Shown here one piece after another: positions 47,088 to 58,149 of a DNA stretch of 64,000 nucleotides (position 1 is the first letter of the stretch; each line of letters begins with the position of its first letter). The position numbers were made by a program, and so were the translations under genes. The notes beneath the pieces were generated by a model that saw only the letters and a program-made list of their open reading frames with translations, ran no database searches and had not been told where the DNA came from. The stretch comes from Delphinapterus leucas (Eukaryota; Chordata; Mammalia; Artiodactyla; Monodontidae): the NCBI RefSeq assembly GCF_002288925.2, contig NW_022098036.1:42797633-42861632 (forward strand), written 5' to 3'.

Positions 47088-48955
47088 TCACTGGGAGCCC
47101 TGAGATTGTTTCCCTGCAACTGGATGGTCCCATCTGGGGGTGATGGGAGACAGTGACACCTGTAGTGTGTTGCTTCTGTCCAGTCTACTCCATAATCTCA
47201 TTTTGGTTGCTGTCACTGCAGAATACCCTGCTTCACAAAGATAGGATGTTGGAAATGGAAGCAGGTTTTTCAGTGCTTTTGTGGCAATCTCAGGATATTC
47301 CACCTTGACTTTAATCCAGAATGTATGGAGATTTGAAGTGGTCTCAAACATACTTTTAAGGCCACCGTCATTTGCGATCTCAAGCAGTTGATCCTCTTCT
47401 AGCACAGACAAAGTCGATTCACCTGGCTTATTCACAAATGGGTCGCAGATCCATTCCTTCCCAGTTCGGGGGTCTTGTGTGGTTGGGAAATAATGCTCAA
47501 ACTCCTTTGAAAGCTGAAATAGGTGATCATGCACCAGCTGGGAGAAAGAAGGCCCTGCCTCAGTCTCTTTCAAAATCTCTGTTAATGTTTAAAACATGTC
47601 AAAAATCCCAATGTTCACTCGTCGCCCCCATAATTCCAGTTTGGCTTTGAATGCAGCCACTCTACCTGCTGACTTGAACACAGCTGTCGTCCTCCCCTGA
47701 AGTGACAGATTGAGTTCGTAGAGCAGGTTGAATATGTCACATAAGTAAGCAAGTTTTGTGACCCATTCTGTGTCACTGAAATGTGCTGCCAGTGGTGACT
47801 GTTTTTCTAAAAGAAATCTCTGGAGCAGCTCTCGAAACTCAGAAACTCTGGCCAGTGATCTACCTTTAGAAAGCCATCTCACTTCTGTGTATCAGAGAAG
47901 ACGTGTGTGCTCTGCATCCATCTCCTCACAGAGCTGCATGAACAGACGTGAGTTAAGGGCATGTACTTTAATGTGTTTGATAATTTTAATCACATCCAGC
48001 AAAACATTGTTAAGTTCAGGTGACATTGTTCGGCTAGCCAGCATTTCTCTATGGATGACACAGTGCATAGACTCACATTCAGAAGTGACCTCTTTGACCC
48101 GAGGAGTGAAACCAGAAAGCTGTCCAATCATGGTAGCCGCTCCATCTGTGCATATACTGACACAAAATGACCAATTCAGTTTTCCTGATATGTAATCATT
48201 CAAAGACTCGAATAGTTCTGCAGCTGTGGTGTTGGTTGGCAACAAAAGTGCACATAACATATCCTCATGCACATCCTCCTGAAAAATATATCGCACAAAA
48301 ACAAGCATTGGTGCCTTGTCGTCAACATTGGTAGACTCGTCAACCTGGATTGCGTACCACGGTGACTCAGTAATCCTCTCTAACAATCGTGCCTCAATAT
48401 CGTCTGCTATTTCATCAATTCGTCTAGTTACGGTGCTAGCCAAAAGAGGAACACGTGCCACCTTTTGAACTGCAGCCTCTACTAAAAGTTCACAACAGAT
48501 GTCCTTAGCAGCAGGCAGGATCAACTCTTCACCAATAGTAAAGGGCTTCTTAGCTTTAGCAATGTGGTTAGCCATAAGCATGATGCTCTCAGTGCAGACA
48601 CATTTGATGAAGTGGTGGCCTTCAATAATTGCTTCTGTTCTTTGCGTTCACATTTTTTTCTTTTGAAAAACTCCAAAGGCTTGTATTTTAATGCAGGATG
48701 CTTGGTCTCCATGTGGCAAAGCAGTTTGGAAGGTTTCATGGCTTCACTGGATAGCTGGTCACCACATATACAAAGTGGGCTTGGAGAATGTGAATCACCT
48801 GTTGCAATGAATCCGTAATTTAAGTAGGACTCTTGGTATTTTCTTTTAATTGCAGCTTTCTTGTTGTTGGCAGTCTTAGAGTCCTCTGCTGTCTCATCAT
48901 TGGGTCTTTCTCCATTTTCAAAGAAGCTCTCCAGCCACGTTTGTTTTTTACTCAT
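47088..48955 (-). pseudogene. hAT (Charlie-like) transposase, broken by one frameshift and two stops
   Basis: About 620 codons on the minus strand. The start is MSKKQTWLESFF at 48955. Next comes a BED-type zinc finger (near codons 60-85) with the distal H-x4-H (HMETKH) but a proximal CIC instead of C-x2-C, so one residue of the metal site is missing. A one-base frameshift near 48585 moves the frame. Then come the first catalytic Asp (VDESTN, about 48340), the second (CTDGAA, about 48145), an in-frame TGA just before TEVRWLSKG (about 47893), the RW motif, the LYELNLSLQGR segment thought to carry the catalytic Glu, and an in-frame TAA after IGIFDMF (about 47590). Last is the C-terminal dimerisation region (LPFPTSYLCEAGYSA). 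Related transposases were domesticated in mammals (ZBED5, SCAND3, FAM200), but this copy is disabled. Confidence 0.93.
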
Positions 48956-49265
48956 TTTGGCTAGGGTTAGCTTGTAGGCTTACCAAAACTGTGACTGAGA
49001 CAAGTGCGCGGTGCGGGAAAGAGGCACGGACGGAAATGGTAAATAAAATCATGGGTGGGCCACGCGCAGACGAAAATAAGTGTCGGATTCTGACTTAAAG
49101 CCTGCCACCAGATGCAGCTGTACAACTGAAGTACATCAACTCACTTGCTACTCTAAAGTCTGCCACCAGATGCAGCTTAATTGTCACTTGCCACTCACTG
49201 ATAGGGTTTTGATATGAGTCTGCAAGCAACTGATTTATTATGGTCAAACCTGTCTGCTAATGATA

Positions 49266-49488
49266 ATCTGTATTTGCAGCCGCTCCCCAGCGCTAGCATC
49301 ACTGCCTCAGCTCCACCTCAGATCATCAGGCATTCGATTCTCATAAGGAGCACGCAACCTAGATCCCTCGCATGCACAGTTCACAGTAGGGTTCACGCTC
49401 CTATGAGAATCTAATGCTGCTGCTGATCTGACAGGAGGCGGAGCTCAGGCAGTGACGCAGGCGATGGGGAAGCAGCTGTAAATACAGA
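49266..49488. repeat. Large imperfect palindrome inside the hAT element
   Basis: The left arm (atctgtatttgcagccgctc from 49266, on to gattctcataaggagc) pairs with the right arm (gctcctatgagaatctaatg, on to cagctgtaaatacagat near 49488). The spacer of about 45 bases contains gatccctcgcatgcac. The arms are about 88 bases with scattered mismatches. It lies in the subterminal region upstream of the transposase start. Confidence 0.9.
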
Positions 49489-49601
49489 TGAAGCTTCCCT
49501 TGCTCACCTGCCGCTCACCTCCTGCTGTGCAGCCCGGTTCCTAAGAGGCCACAGACCGGTAGCGGTCCGTGGCCCGGGGGTTGGGAACCCCTGCTGTAAC
49601 A

Positions 49602-49964
49602 GTTAGAGCTCCTCGACATTGCAGAGGAGCAGGTCGCGTTGCTGCCAGTGCAGCAGATAGCTGTACTGGGGAGGGTCATCTGAGGTGTCGTCAGTGCTTG
49701 GCTGATGGAGACCTGAGGCATCCATAAACCTCATTCATCAGCAGCCCTCTTCCAAGCCACCATAAATAAAACAGCATCCAAATAGAGAACAATGTATTTC
49801 CTAGGCAAAAAAAAAGCATTCCTTCCAGCCTGGATTTGAGTCTAGAAGAGCAGAAATCTGATATTCTTAAAGCTCAAAGGGCTGCTTAAATCGGCCACAT
49901 CAGGTTGCAACATGGAAGATTATTGACTTCTCTCCAATTCTGCTACCTCAGCCGTGTTCAAGAA
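49602..49964. other. Unassigned stretch right of the hAT transposon
   Basis: Continues the sequence interrupted by the transposon. Not recognised. Confidence 0.4.
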
Positions 49965-50635
49965 AGTATCATTTCTTCTCTGGGTTACTGCTAACTGCCT
50001 TCTAACTCCATACTCTTGTCAATCCATTTCCCACAGAACAACCAATGTTCTCAAAAAATGTGAACTACCAGGTCATGTCACTTTCCTGCTTAAAGTCCTG
50101 TAACATCTTCCCTTATGCTTAAAAGGAAATCTGAACTCCTCCCCATAGCCTTCAAAGCCTCACACGACCCGACCCGGGCCCGTCTACCTCTCCGAGATCA
50201 TCTCATCCACATCTCCCCTTTCCCCACCAGGCTGTAGGCACATGACCTTCTGTTCATTCCTGGTAAAAGCTAAGGTCTTTCTCACATAACTAGTTTTGCA
50301 GAAGCTCTTTCCTCTGCCTAAATGTACCCCAACTGCCCTGCTCCTAACACTGTCTGCATGTCCGTTTTATCATGTTCCAGCCTGTCAGTTCCTCAGAAAA
50401 TCTGTTCCTAACCATGCTACATAAAATTAGTCTCCAGTTTGTTTCCTTAATCATTTGTAAATCCTTTATTTATCTGTGTATTTGTCTTTTTACTTATTTC
50501 TATAATAAGAATGTAAGTTCCTGAGTCAGGGAGCCATGTCTGCCTTGTTCTTTTTTGTATCCTCAGTCTTTGACAGGATGTGACTTAGAAGTCATCAGTG
50601 AATATTTATTAAGTGACTAAATGTATCAGTGAATC
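49965..50635 (+). mobile_element. L2 LINE 3' region
   Basis: gtcatgtcactttcctgctt, cttcaaagcctcacacgacc, tctaccacatctcc-like text, gaatgtaagttcctgagtca, gggagccatgtctgccttgt and aatatttattaagtgactaa are in sense L2 3' order. Confidence 0.85.
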
Positions 50636-50754
50636 AGGAGAGAAGTAGGAGGTAAAATTCCATTCTCCTCTAAAGAACATTTTCTAACTGTGCCGCCTGA
50701 AGTTATCATGACAGTCTTTTCTCCCTGATCTCTTTTATGCATTATTGTCGTTAT

Positions 50755-51060
50755 AATAATATTAGCTCCCATTTATTGAGTGCATGTTGTGAATATTATT
50801 CTAGGGATCAGACATACTTAGAGACGTAAGACTTATTTTCTTTCCTGATGATCTAACTGAAGTGTAAACAATCAATGAGGAAAGGGAATGACCACAGAAG
50901 ACTAGAATTTTGAGGGGATCTTCAGAAGGATGCTCTTAGGATTTAAGACCAGCACTGAAGGAGGAATTAGGAATTAGAAACTATATAAAGGAGAGGAAGG
51001 GACACTCAAGACAAGGCAGATAGGAATTTTGAAGAGAAGCTGGAATGTGTGGAAAAAATA
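50755..51060 (-). mobile_element. L2 LINE 3' region, antisense
   Basis: tcccatttattgagtgcatg at the left, then atgatctaactgaagtgtaa, ttcagaaggatgctcttagg and ttgaagagaagctggaatgt read as reverse L2. Quite decayed. Confidence 0.5.
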
Positions 51061-51699
51061 ATAAAATTACATTTATATATGTTAATTTGATTGACAAAAA
51101 ATGTCTGAACAATTCTTGTTGAATATATGATTTGTCCCATTTATATAGCCATTAATTGTGTCCCACTTTGTGTAAGTATCTTCATTTGGTATCTTGAACC
51201 ATAATTAGAATTGCATTATTTATCTGTATCATAAATCTATTTTTCTTTCTGAGGAGATTGTAAGCAGAATACAAGCAAAGACCTTGTCCCATTCATCTTT
51301 GTAGATAAAGAATTTCAGATCATCCAAATTGGTAACCACTCTGGTAATCCTTTAACTATGCCTTCTACCTGAGTATGATGCCTCTTTATAGTACACCTAA
51401 TGAAAGATTATTCAGCCTCTTGATAAACTTTTCATAGCAAGATTATTATGAGGCAGTTTGTTTCAATATCAAATATTTTTTTGTGGTAACAAATGCTTAT
51501 ATTTCTCTCCTCAACTTTCCACCACTAATCCTAGTTAAGTCCTCTGGAATTATACAGGAAAAAAAAATCTCTTTCTGCTGAATAATCCCTTGAATATTTG
51601 ACAGCATAATTATTTTCCCTTTGTTATTTTTTAGGCTAAATATTCCTATTTTCATTAGCTATTCCTCACCAATATTAGCACTCATGTTTAAATACATCT
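51061..51699. other. Unassigned AT-rich stretch
   Basis: Nothing recognised with confidence. Confidence 0.35.
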
Positions 51700-51850
51700 G
51701 TTTTTATAAACAACTGAATGATTGTTGTAAACTCCATGACAACATGTACCCACCCTCGTTGTCTCATTCACACTGAATTCATCTCACTTATAACCATGGC
51801 TGATATATAATAGGCAATCAAAAAAATTTGTTGAATGAATAAATGAAGGA
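51700..51850 (+). mobile_element. L2 LINE 3' tail
   Basis: gtaaactccatgacaacatg, ccatggctgatatataatag and ttgttgaatgaataaatgaa are the L2 3' terminal signature. Confidence 0.65.
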
Positions 51851-52544
51851 GTAGGAGTACAAGATCAGCTGATGCAAAAAAGCAAGAAAAAGACATAGTA
51901 GGCATCTAATTGAAAAGGAAGAAGTGAAACTCTATTCACAGACAGCATTGTCATCTTTGTAGAAAACGTACAGAATATCTAAAAAGACACTAGAACTAAT
52001 AAGTGATCTTGGCAAGGTTGCAGGATATAAGATCAAGCATACCAGTTGTATTTTCTATATGCTAACAACAAACAAAAGGAAATTATAATTAAAAATACCA
52101 TTTATAATAACATCCAAAAATATTAGAAACTTAAGGATAAATTTGACAAAAGACATGTAAAAACCTCTAAACTAAAAACTGTAAAACATTACTTAGTGAA
52201 ATTAAAATGAACTTACATGGAAAGATAACCGCCTTTAGGGTTGGAAGGCTCAATATTGTTGAGATGTCAGTTCTCCTTAAATTGATCTATAGATTCAACA
52301 GCATCACAATCAAAATCCCAGCAGGTTTCTGTTTTTGAGGAAAGTGATGAACTGATTCTATAAAGTCTATGGAAATGCAAAAGACGTTGATTAGCCCAAA
52401 CGACTTAGAATAAAAAACAAAATCGAAAGGCTAGCAATACCTGAATTCAAAACTTAATAAAAAGCTAATCATCCAGACAGTGTAGAATTGGCTTAAATAT
52501 AGGCAAATAGACCAAAGGAACAGAATAAAAGGTCCAGTATAGAC

Positions 52545-52618
52545 ATAGATAGATAGATAGATAGATGATAGATAATAGATTAGATAGATATAGATAGATA
52601 CACATAGATAGATATAGA
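52545..52618. repeat. (GATA)n-rich microsatellite
   Basis: Imperfect GATA repeats (perfect runs at 52545-52566, then interrupted units) lying within L1 ORF2 sequence that contains no such repeat in other copies. It must have expanded locally. Confidence 0.9.
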
Positions 52619-52966
52619 CAACACTAAAGGCAAATTCAATGGAGTAGGGATAATCTTTTAACAAACTGTGCTGGAACTAAAGAATACTCATAAGCAAAAC
52701 AAATGAGCATCAATCCACACCTTAAACTAGAAACAAAAATTATTCCAAATGGCTCATATACCTAAATGTAAAACCTAAAACTGTAAAACCTCTAGAAGAA
52801 CACATGGGAGAAAATTTTTGTGACCTTGAGTTAGGCTAATTTCATTGGTTAGACAAAAAATATCCATGAAACAAAACATCTATAAATAGGACTTCATCAA
52901 AATTAACAATTCCTATTCTTTGAAAGACATTGTTAGGAAATGAAAATATTTAAAAGACACCATTTA

Positions 52967-53164
52967 GGGCTTCCCTGGTGGTGCAGTGGTTGGGAGTCCG
53001 CCTGCCGATGCAGGGGGCGCGGGTTCGTGCCCCGGTCCGGGAGGATCCCACGTGCTGCGTAGCGGCTGGGCCCGTGAGCCATGGCCGCTGAGCCTGCACG
53101 TCCGGAGCCTGTGCTCCACAGCGGGAGAGGCCACAGCAGTGAGAGGCCCGCGTACCGCAAAAAA
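52967..53164 (+). mobile_element. CHR-type SINE, short variant
   Basis: gggcttccctggtggtgcag head, B box gggttcgtgccccgg, body with cacgtccggagcctgtgctc and an end at gcgtaccgc plus A tail. Perfect 15-base target duplications aaaagacaccattta at 52952-52966 and 53165-53179. Inserted into the L1. Long frames over 52933-53352 (minus) and 52986-53180 (plus) are SINE read-through. Confidence 0.97.
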
Positions 53165-54137
53165 AAAAGACACCATTTAAAAAATGAAAAATGAAGGCAC
53201 AGACTGGTAGAAAATGTCTGTAAATTAAATATCTGATTAAAAGAAATTGTATTCAGAATACAAAATCTAATAATAATAAAAGAAACATCCCAACAAAAAG
53301 TGGACAGAAGAACTGACACTTCTCCAAAGATACACCGATAGCAAGTAAACACAAAAAAAGATGCTCACCATCAGTAGTCACTAGGGAAACACAGATTAAA
53401 ACCATAATGAGATACCTCAACAAAACTATTAAAATAGTTAAAATTAAGATACTGATTATATCAAGTCTTGGTGCGGATGTGGAGGAACTGGAATTCTTAT
53501 ACACTCAACTGAATGGAAGATAGTAGAAACCACTTTGAAAAAGAGTTTTGATGTTTCTTAAAAAAAATTAAACATGCACTCACAGTATTGCCCAAGAGAA
53601 ATGAAAGCATATCTTCATACAAAGACTGCACATTGCACATGAATATTCAGAGTGGCTTTATTTGTGATGACCCCAAACTGGAAACAATTCAAACATCCAT
53701 CAGCTGGTGAATGAATAAGTAAAATTTGGCATATCCATGAAATGGAATACTATTCAGCAATATATAAAAATAAACTATAGTGCACAGAATGCTCTGAATG
53801 AACCTCAAAATAATTATGCTGAGTGAAAAAAATTGAGAGAAAAAAGTCCATGCTATAAGTAATCATTTATATAAAATCCTAGAAGATGCAAATTAATCTA
53901 TACTGACAGAAAATAGACGAGTGGTTGCCTGGGATCAGGGTGTCAGGGAGAGGCAGAAGGGAAGTATTACAAAGAGTCATAAAGAAATGTTTATTGGTGA
54001 CATGTATGTTCATTTTCTTAATTGTGGTGATAGTTTCATGAGTATATATGTTTGAATTTTATCAAAATTGACACAGTAAATATGTGCAGTGTATTTCATG
54101 ACACCTGTACCTCAATAAAGCTGTTCTTAAAAAAGAC

Positions 54138-54270
54138 TACAGCCTTGAAGTCAGTTAGGTCTAGATTTAAGTTTTACCTTGTCCACTCATGTGCTGTGTG
54201 CCTTTGGACAAGTTATTTAACCTCTCTGAGGTTTATTTTTATTTTAAATTGATTCTATGAGAATTCTTTC
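54138..54270 (+). repeat. MIR SINE fragment
   Basis: ccttgaagtcagttaggtct, ttaagttttaccttgtccac and caagttatttaacctctctg are MIR head and CORE text. It abuts the L1 tail. Confidence 0.8.
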
Positions 54271-55129
54271 AAACTTCATGGAAGTGATGTGAATGTATGT
54301 AACAAAGTGTCTTAAATGGGTGAGGGATAGAGTTCTTATGCCAATGAAATTGTACAGGCTCCACCCTCCCCATTTCTAGCCAGTAATTTGCAAAGAAGCT
54401 GAAGAGTCCGTTGAGCTTCCCACTATATTCACATGTATCTGATGCACTGGGAGGGCAGTGAAAGAAGCCGGATAGCTGGAAGGACAATGAGAAGTCCCTG
54501 AGGTGGAACTTCCCAAAAGGAAAGGAGGAAGCTAGATGGTGGTACATAGAGGAATAGTTTGCCAGCTATAGCAATGGACAAGCTCGTGCTAAATCCAGCC
54601 ATCCTGGAGACAGGTGTGTTCTCTGAGGATAGGACTAAGTGCGTGTGAGCTGATAGGGCTGCCTCACTACATTCCACATACTTTAGTGTCCAAGCAGCTT
54701 TATTGTGGCATATCCTCAACTGAATACAACAGGGGGATGGATCTGCCTCTATATTCACAAAAGCGTCCTCGCAGCCATCAGGTCTCCAGTGTTGTGCACC
54801 ACTACTGTGTTTCATTGGCAGCAGGTGTGGTGGGTTTCCATCCCTACTGGTAGCAAGGAATGGCCAATACTGTTTTATAGATAATGTCAGCATCCTTGGA
54901 GAGTCCCCAAATAACAAAGGTGTGAATTTTCCTCTGGCCAGCAGGGCATATTTTGCAACAGAAAAGAGCCAAGTATTCATTTTAACAAAACTACATCCGT
55001 AGTCATTGCCTGTAACAGCTGAGAAACTGAAGTTACAAATAAGAAAAAGAAAAATTACGGTTAAGGTATTTTTCCATGGCATGTCAGTAGAATAATAGCA
55101 CATCATCAAACCTAATGGAAACATTTCTT
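54271..55129. other. Unassigned stretch with a 250-codon minus-strand open frame
   Basis: The frame at 54429-55181 (minus) is the longest in the window. It has a hydrophobic segment near codons 33-53 (NTLTVIFLFLICNFSFSAVTG) followed by mixed sequence without a recognised domain. Its first ~17 codons are antisense to L2 sequence, which argues against an ancestral gene. No splice or promoter context was seen. I treat it as probably chance. Confidence 0.4.
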
Positions 55130-55505
55130 TCCTCATCTTACTCAACTCTTTGGCAGCACTCAGTATAGTCACTACTATCACTTTCTTGAAACATTTCTCC
55201 TCTGACTGCTAAGATACCACCTGATCCGAGTTTTTCTCCTACCTCTCCGTTTACTTTTTCCTTCTGCATGTCCATCCATCTTTTTCCAAATATATTTCTC
55301 CAGCCCAAGCTTGTTGTCTCCAGATCTCCACATTTTGGTATCCGATTGCCTACCTAATAGCTCTACGTGGATATCTCATGATATCTCAAATTTAATTTAT
55401 TCTCTTTCCGCCTAACCTCTTCTTCCTTCAGTCTTCACCAGCCCACAATTATCCACCAAGTAGTAGGGAGCCCAGAGACCTGGGAATAATCCTTAATCTC
55501 TCTAG
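55130..55505 (+). mobile_element. L2 LINE, RT segment
   Basis: ctcatcttactcaactcttt with agtatagtcactactatcac corresponds to the L2 LLDLSAAFDTVDH coding motif. Then come gatttcatgatatctcaaat-like text, cccaagcttgttgtctccag and gagacctgggaataatcctt. Decayed. Confidence 0.68.
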
Positions 55506-55630
55506 TCCATTGGTCTAGCATAAGGAAATTAATTCATCATGTTTAAATTATTCTCCGTGGACTCATAAGCTCTTACATCTCAAAGGTCCTTTCCATGAAC
55601 TTAAAAACTATCAGTTTAAGAAGCAATTAT

Positions 55631-55971
55631 TAAACTTCCCTGGTGGCGCAGTGGTTAAGAATCCGCCTGCCAATGCAGGGGACATGGATTCGAGCCCTGG
55701 TCCAAGAAGATCCCACTCGCCGCAGAGCAACTAAGCCCGTGCGCCGCAACTACTGAGCCTGCGCTCTAGAGCTCACGAGCCACAACTACTGAGTCTGTGA
55801 GCCATAGCTACTAAAGCCCACGGGCCTAGAGCCTGTGCTCCACAACAAGAGAAGGCACCACAATGAGAAGACCGTGCACCGCAACAAAGAACAGACCCCC
55901 GCTCGCTGCAACTAGAGAAAGCCCGCGCGCAGCAACAAAGACCCAACACAGCCAAATATAAATAAATAAAA
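55631..55971 (+). mobile_element. CHR-type SINE, long variant (first of two at one site)
   Basis: Head aacttccctggtggcgcagt, B box gattcgagccctgg, long tail with tgcaactagagaaagcccgc and ccaaatataaataaataaaa. Target duplications tttaagaagcaattat at 55615-55630 and 55972-55987. The second SINE entered the right-hand duplication. Confidence 0.97.
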
Positions 55972-55990
55972 TTTAAGAAGCAATTATAGG

Positions 55991-56206
55991 GGCTTCCCTG
56001 GTGGCGCAGTGGTTGAGAGTCCGCCTGCCGATGCAGGGGACACGGGTTCGTGCCCCGGTCCGGGAAGATCCCACATGCCGTGGAGCGGCTGGGCCCGTGA
56101 GCCATGGCCACTGAGCCTGCGCGTCCGGAGCCTGTGCTCCGCAATGGGAGAGGCCACAACAGTGAGAGGCCCGCATACTGCAAAAAAAAAAAAAAAAAGA
56201 AAAAAA
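55991..56206 (+). mobile_element. CHR-type SINE, short variant (second of two at one site)
   Basis: ggcttccctggtggcgcagt head, B box gggttcgtgccccgg, end gcatactgc followed by a 17-A tail and a further A run. Target duplications aagaagcaattatagg at 55975-55990 and 56207-56222. The tail region is GAAAAAAAA-type. Four long open frames on both strands here are SINE sequence, not genes. Confidence 0.97.
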
Positions 56207-56222
56207 AAGAAGCAATTATAGG

Positions 56223-58149
56223 AAATTTTCAGAGAATCATTGTAAAGTGTTCTGATATATAGTAAATAGTCTCTCACTTCTATTTCCTCATTCCCCTATT
56301 CACACCCACTGAAACATTTAGAGTTTTTATTTGTTTAGATCATTTATCATAAATACTGAATGTGTCATTGGATTTTGAACCATTTGTGACCACCCGAGGC
56401 ATTTTCTTTTCTTCAGTCCTTCACTAGCAACCTTGATAAATCTTCCTATCGAGGACTGCAGTTTCACTCCCAGAGGTAGCATTACCTTTAGTCAGTGTGG
56501 CCACTGGGGAGTGAACCAGGATAAATGGGATTAAACTGAAACAGTAGGAGGTTTAGGTTAAACACTAAGAGAGACATGTCGAGAAAAGGTCACTTAGACA
56601 AAGAACCAGTTTCCCTTGAGAATTTAGGAATATCTTCATCCTAAGTTTTTTAGCATAGTTAGACTGAATCTCAATAAGAGTCCCCACCTCATAGTGGGCA
56701 ATTCCATTGTTTTCCCACCTTCATGAAAAGATGAGAGGAGTCCATATTAGTTGGGCATGAGATTTAATACCCTATGAAAAAGAAGCATTTCATGGTACAT
56801 CTTATGTAAAATCTCCCCTTCTGTTCTCCTTAAGCATCTTCTTGTGACTCTGGGGAAACAAGGTTTAAGAACCAAGTTTATCACTAACGATGAAACTCCA
56901 TATCTGTTTTGAATGCTGGATTACACATTTGTTTTGAAGAATTTGTTTGAAGCTATTAGTCTATGACTGTTTTGTAAGGCCTAGCGGAGTCATCTATACA
57001 CACTTAGCACTTAGTTTCTGTTCATAATGCTGTTAAATGGAGTTAGTTCTCTAATAAGTGTAACAATGAAATCAAATCTCTTTTCCCTGCAGGCTGAGGC
57101 ATGATGCATTCCGCTAGCAGAATGGTGGTGTCTATCAGTCAAGGGATTTGTAATTGGAGAGAGAATCCAGTGTGATAGACCTCTATATTAGTGGCAGGCT
57201 ACAAAGTGGTGAAATGGGAACGTGCCTTATCATGAAAACCCTTTGCTTTCCATCTTTATTGGTCAGAGGCCCTGTGCAAATCAGATCAATTGACTACATT
57301 CTTAATTGTTTTTCTTTTAACCCATCAAATCTTAATTTGGCATCCCCTCTATTGACACATGTCACCATTACTGAGGACTAATCATGTTAGTTTTAAAATA
57401 ATGAATATATCACTCTGACATAAACAAATTAACATGTTTAATAAACTTCTCACAATAACACAATTCCCCAGCTTTCGGTGGCTCCACCTGTGGATTTGTA
57501 ATGCAGTTCATTTGAGGTGTTGGGGAGGGAACAGTCCTTTTTCATAATTTTTATAGATGTTGAGTGGCACTGAAATAAAGGTTACATGCTGGTTGCCTGT
57601 GGGCAGGACTGAGTCTGCAGATATATTTTGTTTGGTCCACATAAGACAAGACATTTGATGGAGAACTTTGGTTCTACTGGTAATGGCTCAGGAGGATGAA
57701 TTCTCCATTGAAACATTTTGATAATCTCTCTCTAACAAGACTGGCTGGATTGTTGAAAAGGATTTTTGCAGAGGGCAGAATTATTTTAAAAATTACAGAT
57801 TCTGAGCTAGTTATAACACAACTTTGGGTCCTCTGTCACCATCTATTGTTTACTCCTCTTTGATTTCATCATATACTTCTATCAGTGTTTTTTCAAACTG
57901 GTTGGTCTCTTGCACTTTAAATCTCAGTTATATCCCCTTGTTTCAGCTATGATTTACCCACCTTCTCTTTCAGAGATGGATCAAGGCATCTTTTGGGAGC
58001 TTACCCAATTTTCTCTTCTCCACTGCATCATTGCTCTGTTTCTTTAAGATTTGTTTTATCCTCTTTTAGTTGACTCCTTCCATTCTATAACCATGCTTCA
58101 GATTCTTGTATCTGCTTTGTGAGGGTTTTTTTTGACTATTATTTATCTC
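56223..58149. other. Long unassigned, repeat-poor interval
   Basis: No transposon or gene recognised. 57.45-57.55 kb reads as single-copy DNA. Confidence 0.45.

Larger units (their letters stand above)
46902..49593 (-). mobile_element. Full-length hAT DNA transposon (Charlie-like, MER30/Charlie12 type)
   Basis: A 2,692-base element with both ends present. The left terminus is cagtggtccccaac (46902-46915). The right terminus gttgggaacccctg (49580-49593) is its inverse with 12 of 14 matches. 8-base target duplications ctgtagca (46894-46901) and ctgtaaca (49594-49601) differ by one base, the hallmark of hAT transposition. The minus strand carries a nearly complete transposase. The 5' non-coding third has a large imperfect palindrome. 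The terminal text is that of MER30-type non-autonomous elements, so this looks like the autonomous relative; the subfamily name is from memory. Confidence 0.95.
51860..54135 (+). mobile_element. L1 LINE, ORF2 C-terminal half to 3' end
   Basis: Sense L1M-type copy. ORF2 text: aattgaaaaggaagaagtga, ttggcaaggttgcaggatat, tatgctaacaacaaac, ttctccttaaattgatctat, gaccaaaggaacagaataaa, ctctagaagaacacatggga, ggatgtggaggaactggaat and ggaatactattcagcaatat. The 3' UTR contains gtggttgcctgggatcaggg and the end is cctcaataaagctgttctta followed by A's. All frames are broken. A CHR SINE (52967-53164) and a GATA-rich microsatellite lie inside. Confidence 0.93.

Noticed and set aside
47372..48195. Plus-strand frames of 92 and 145 codons
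   Set aside because: They lie antisense to the hAT transposase and are shadows of its coding sequence.
47088..48955. Domesticated transposase gene (as with ZBED or SCAND3 genes)
   Set aside because: Terminal repeats and target duplications are intact and the frame has a frameshift and two stops, so it is an ordinary disabled transposon rather than a host gene.
55773..56277. Cluster of overlapping open frames of 80-136 codons on both strands
   Set aside because: They translate the GC-rich CHR SINEs; the same peptides recur at every SINE in the window (38.5, 40.5, 53.0, 63.3 kb).
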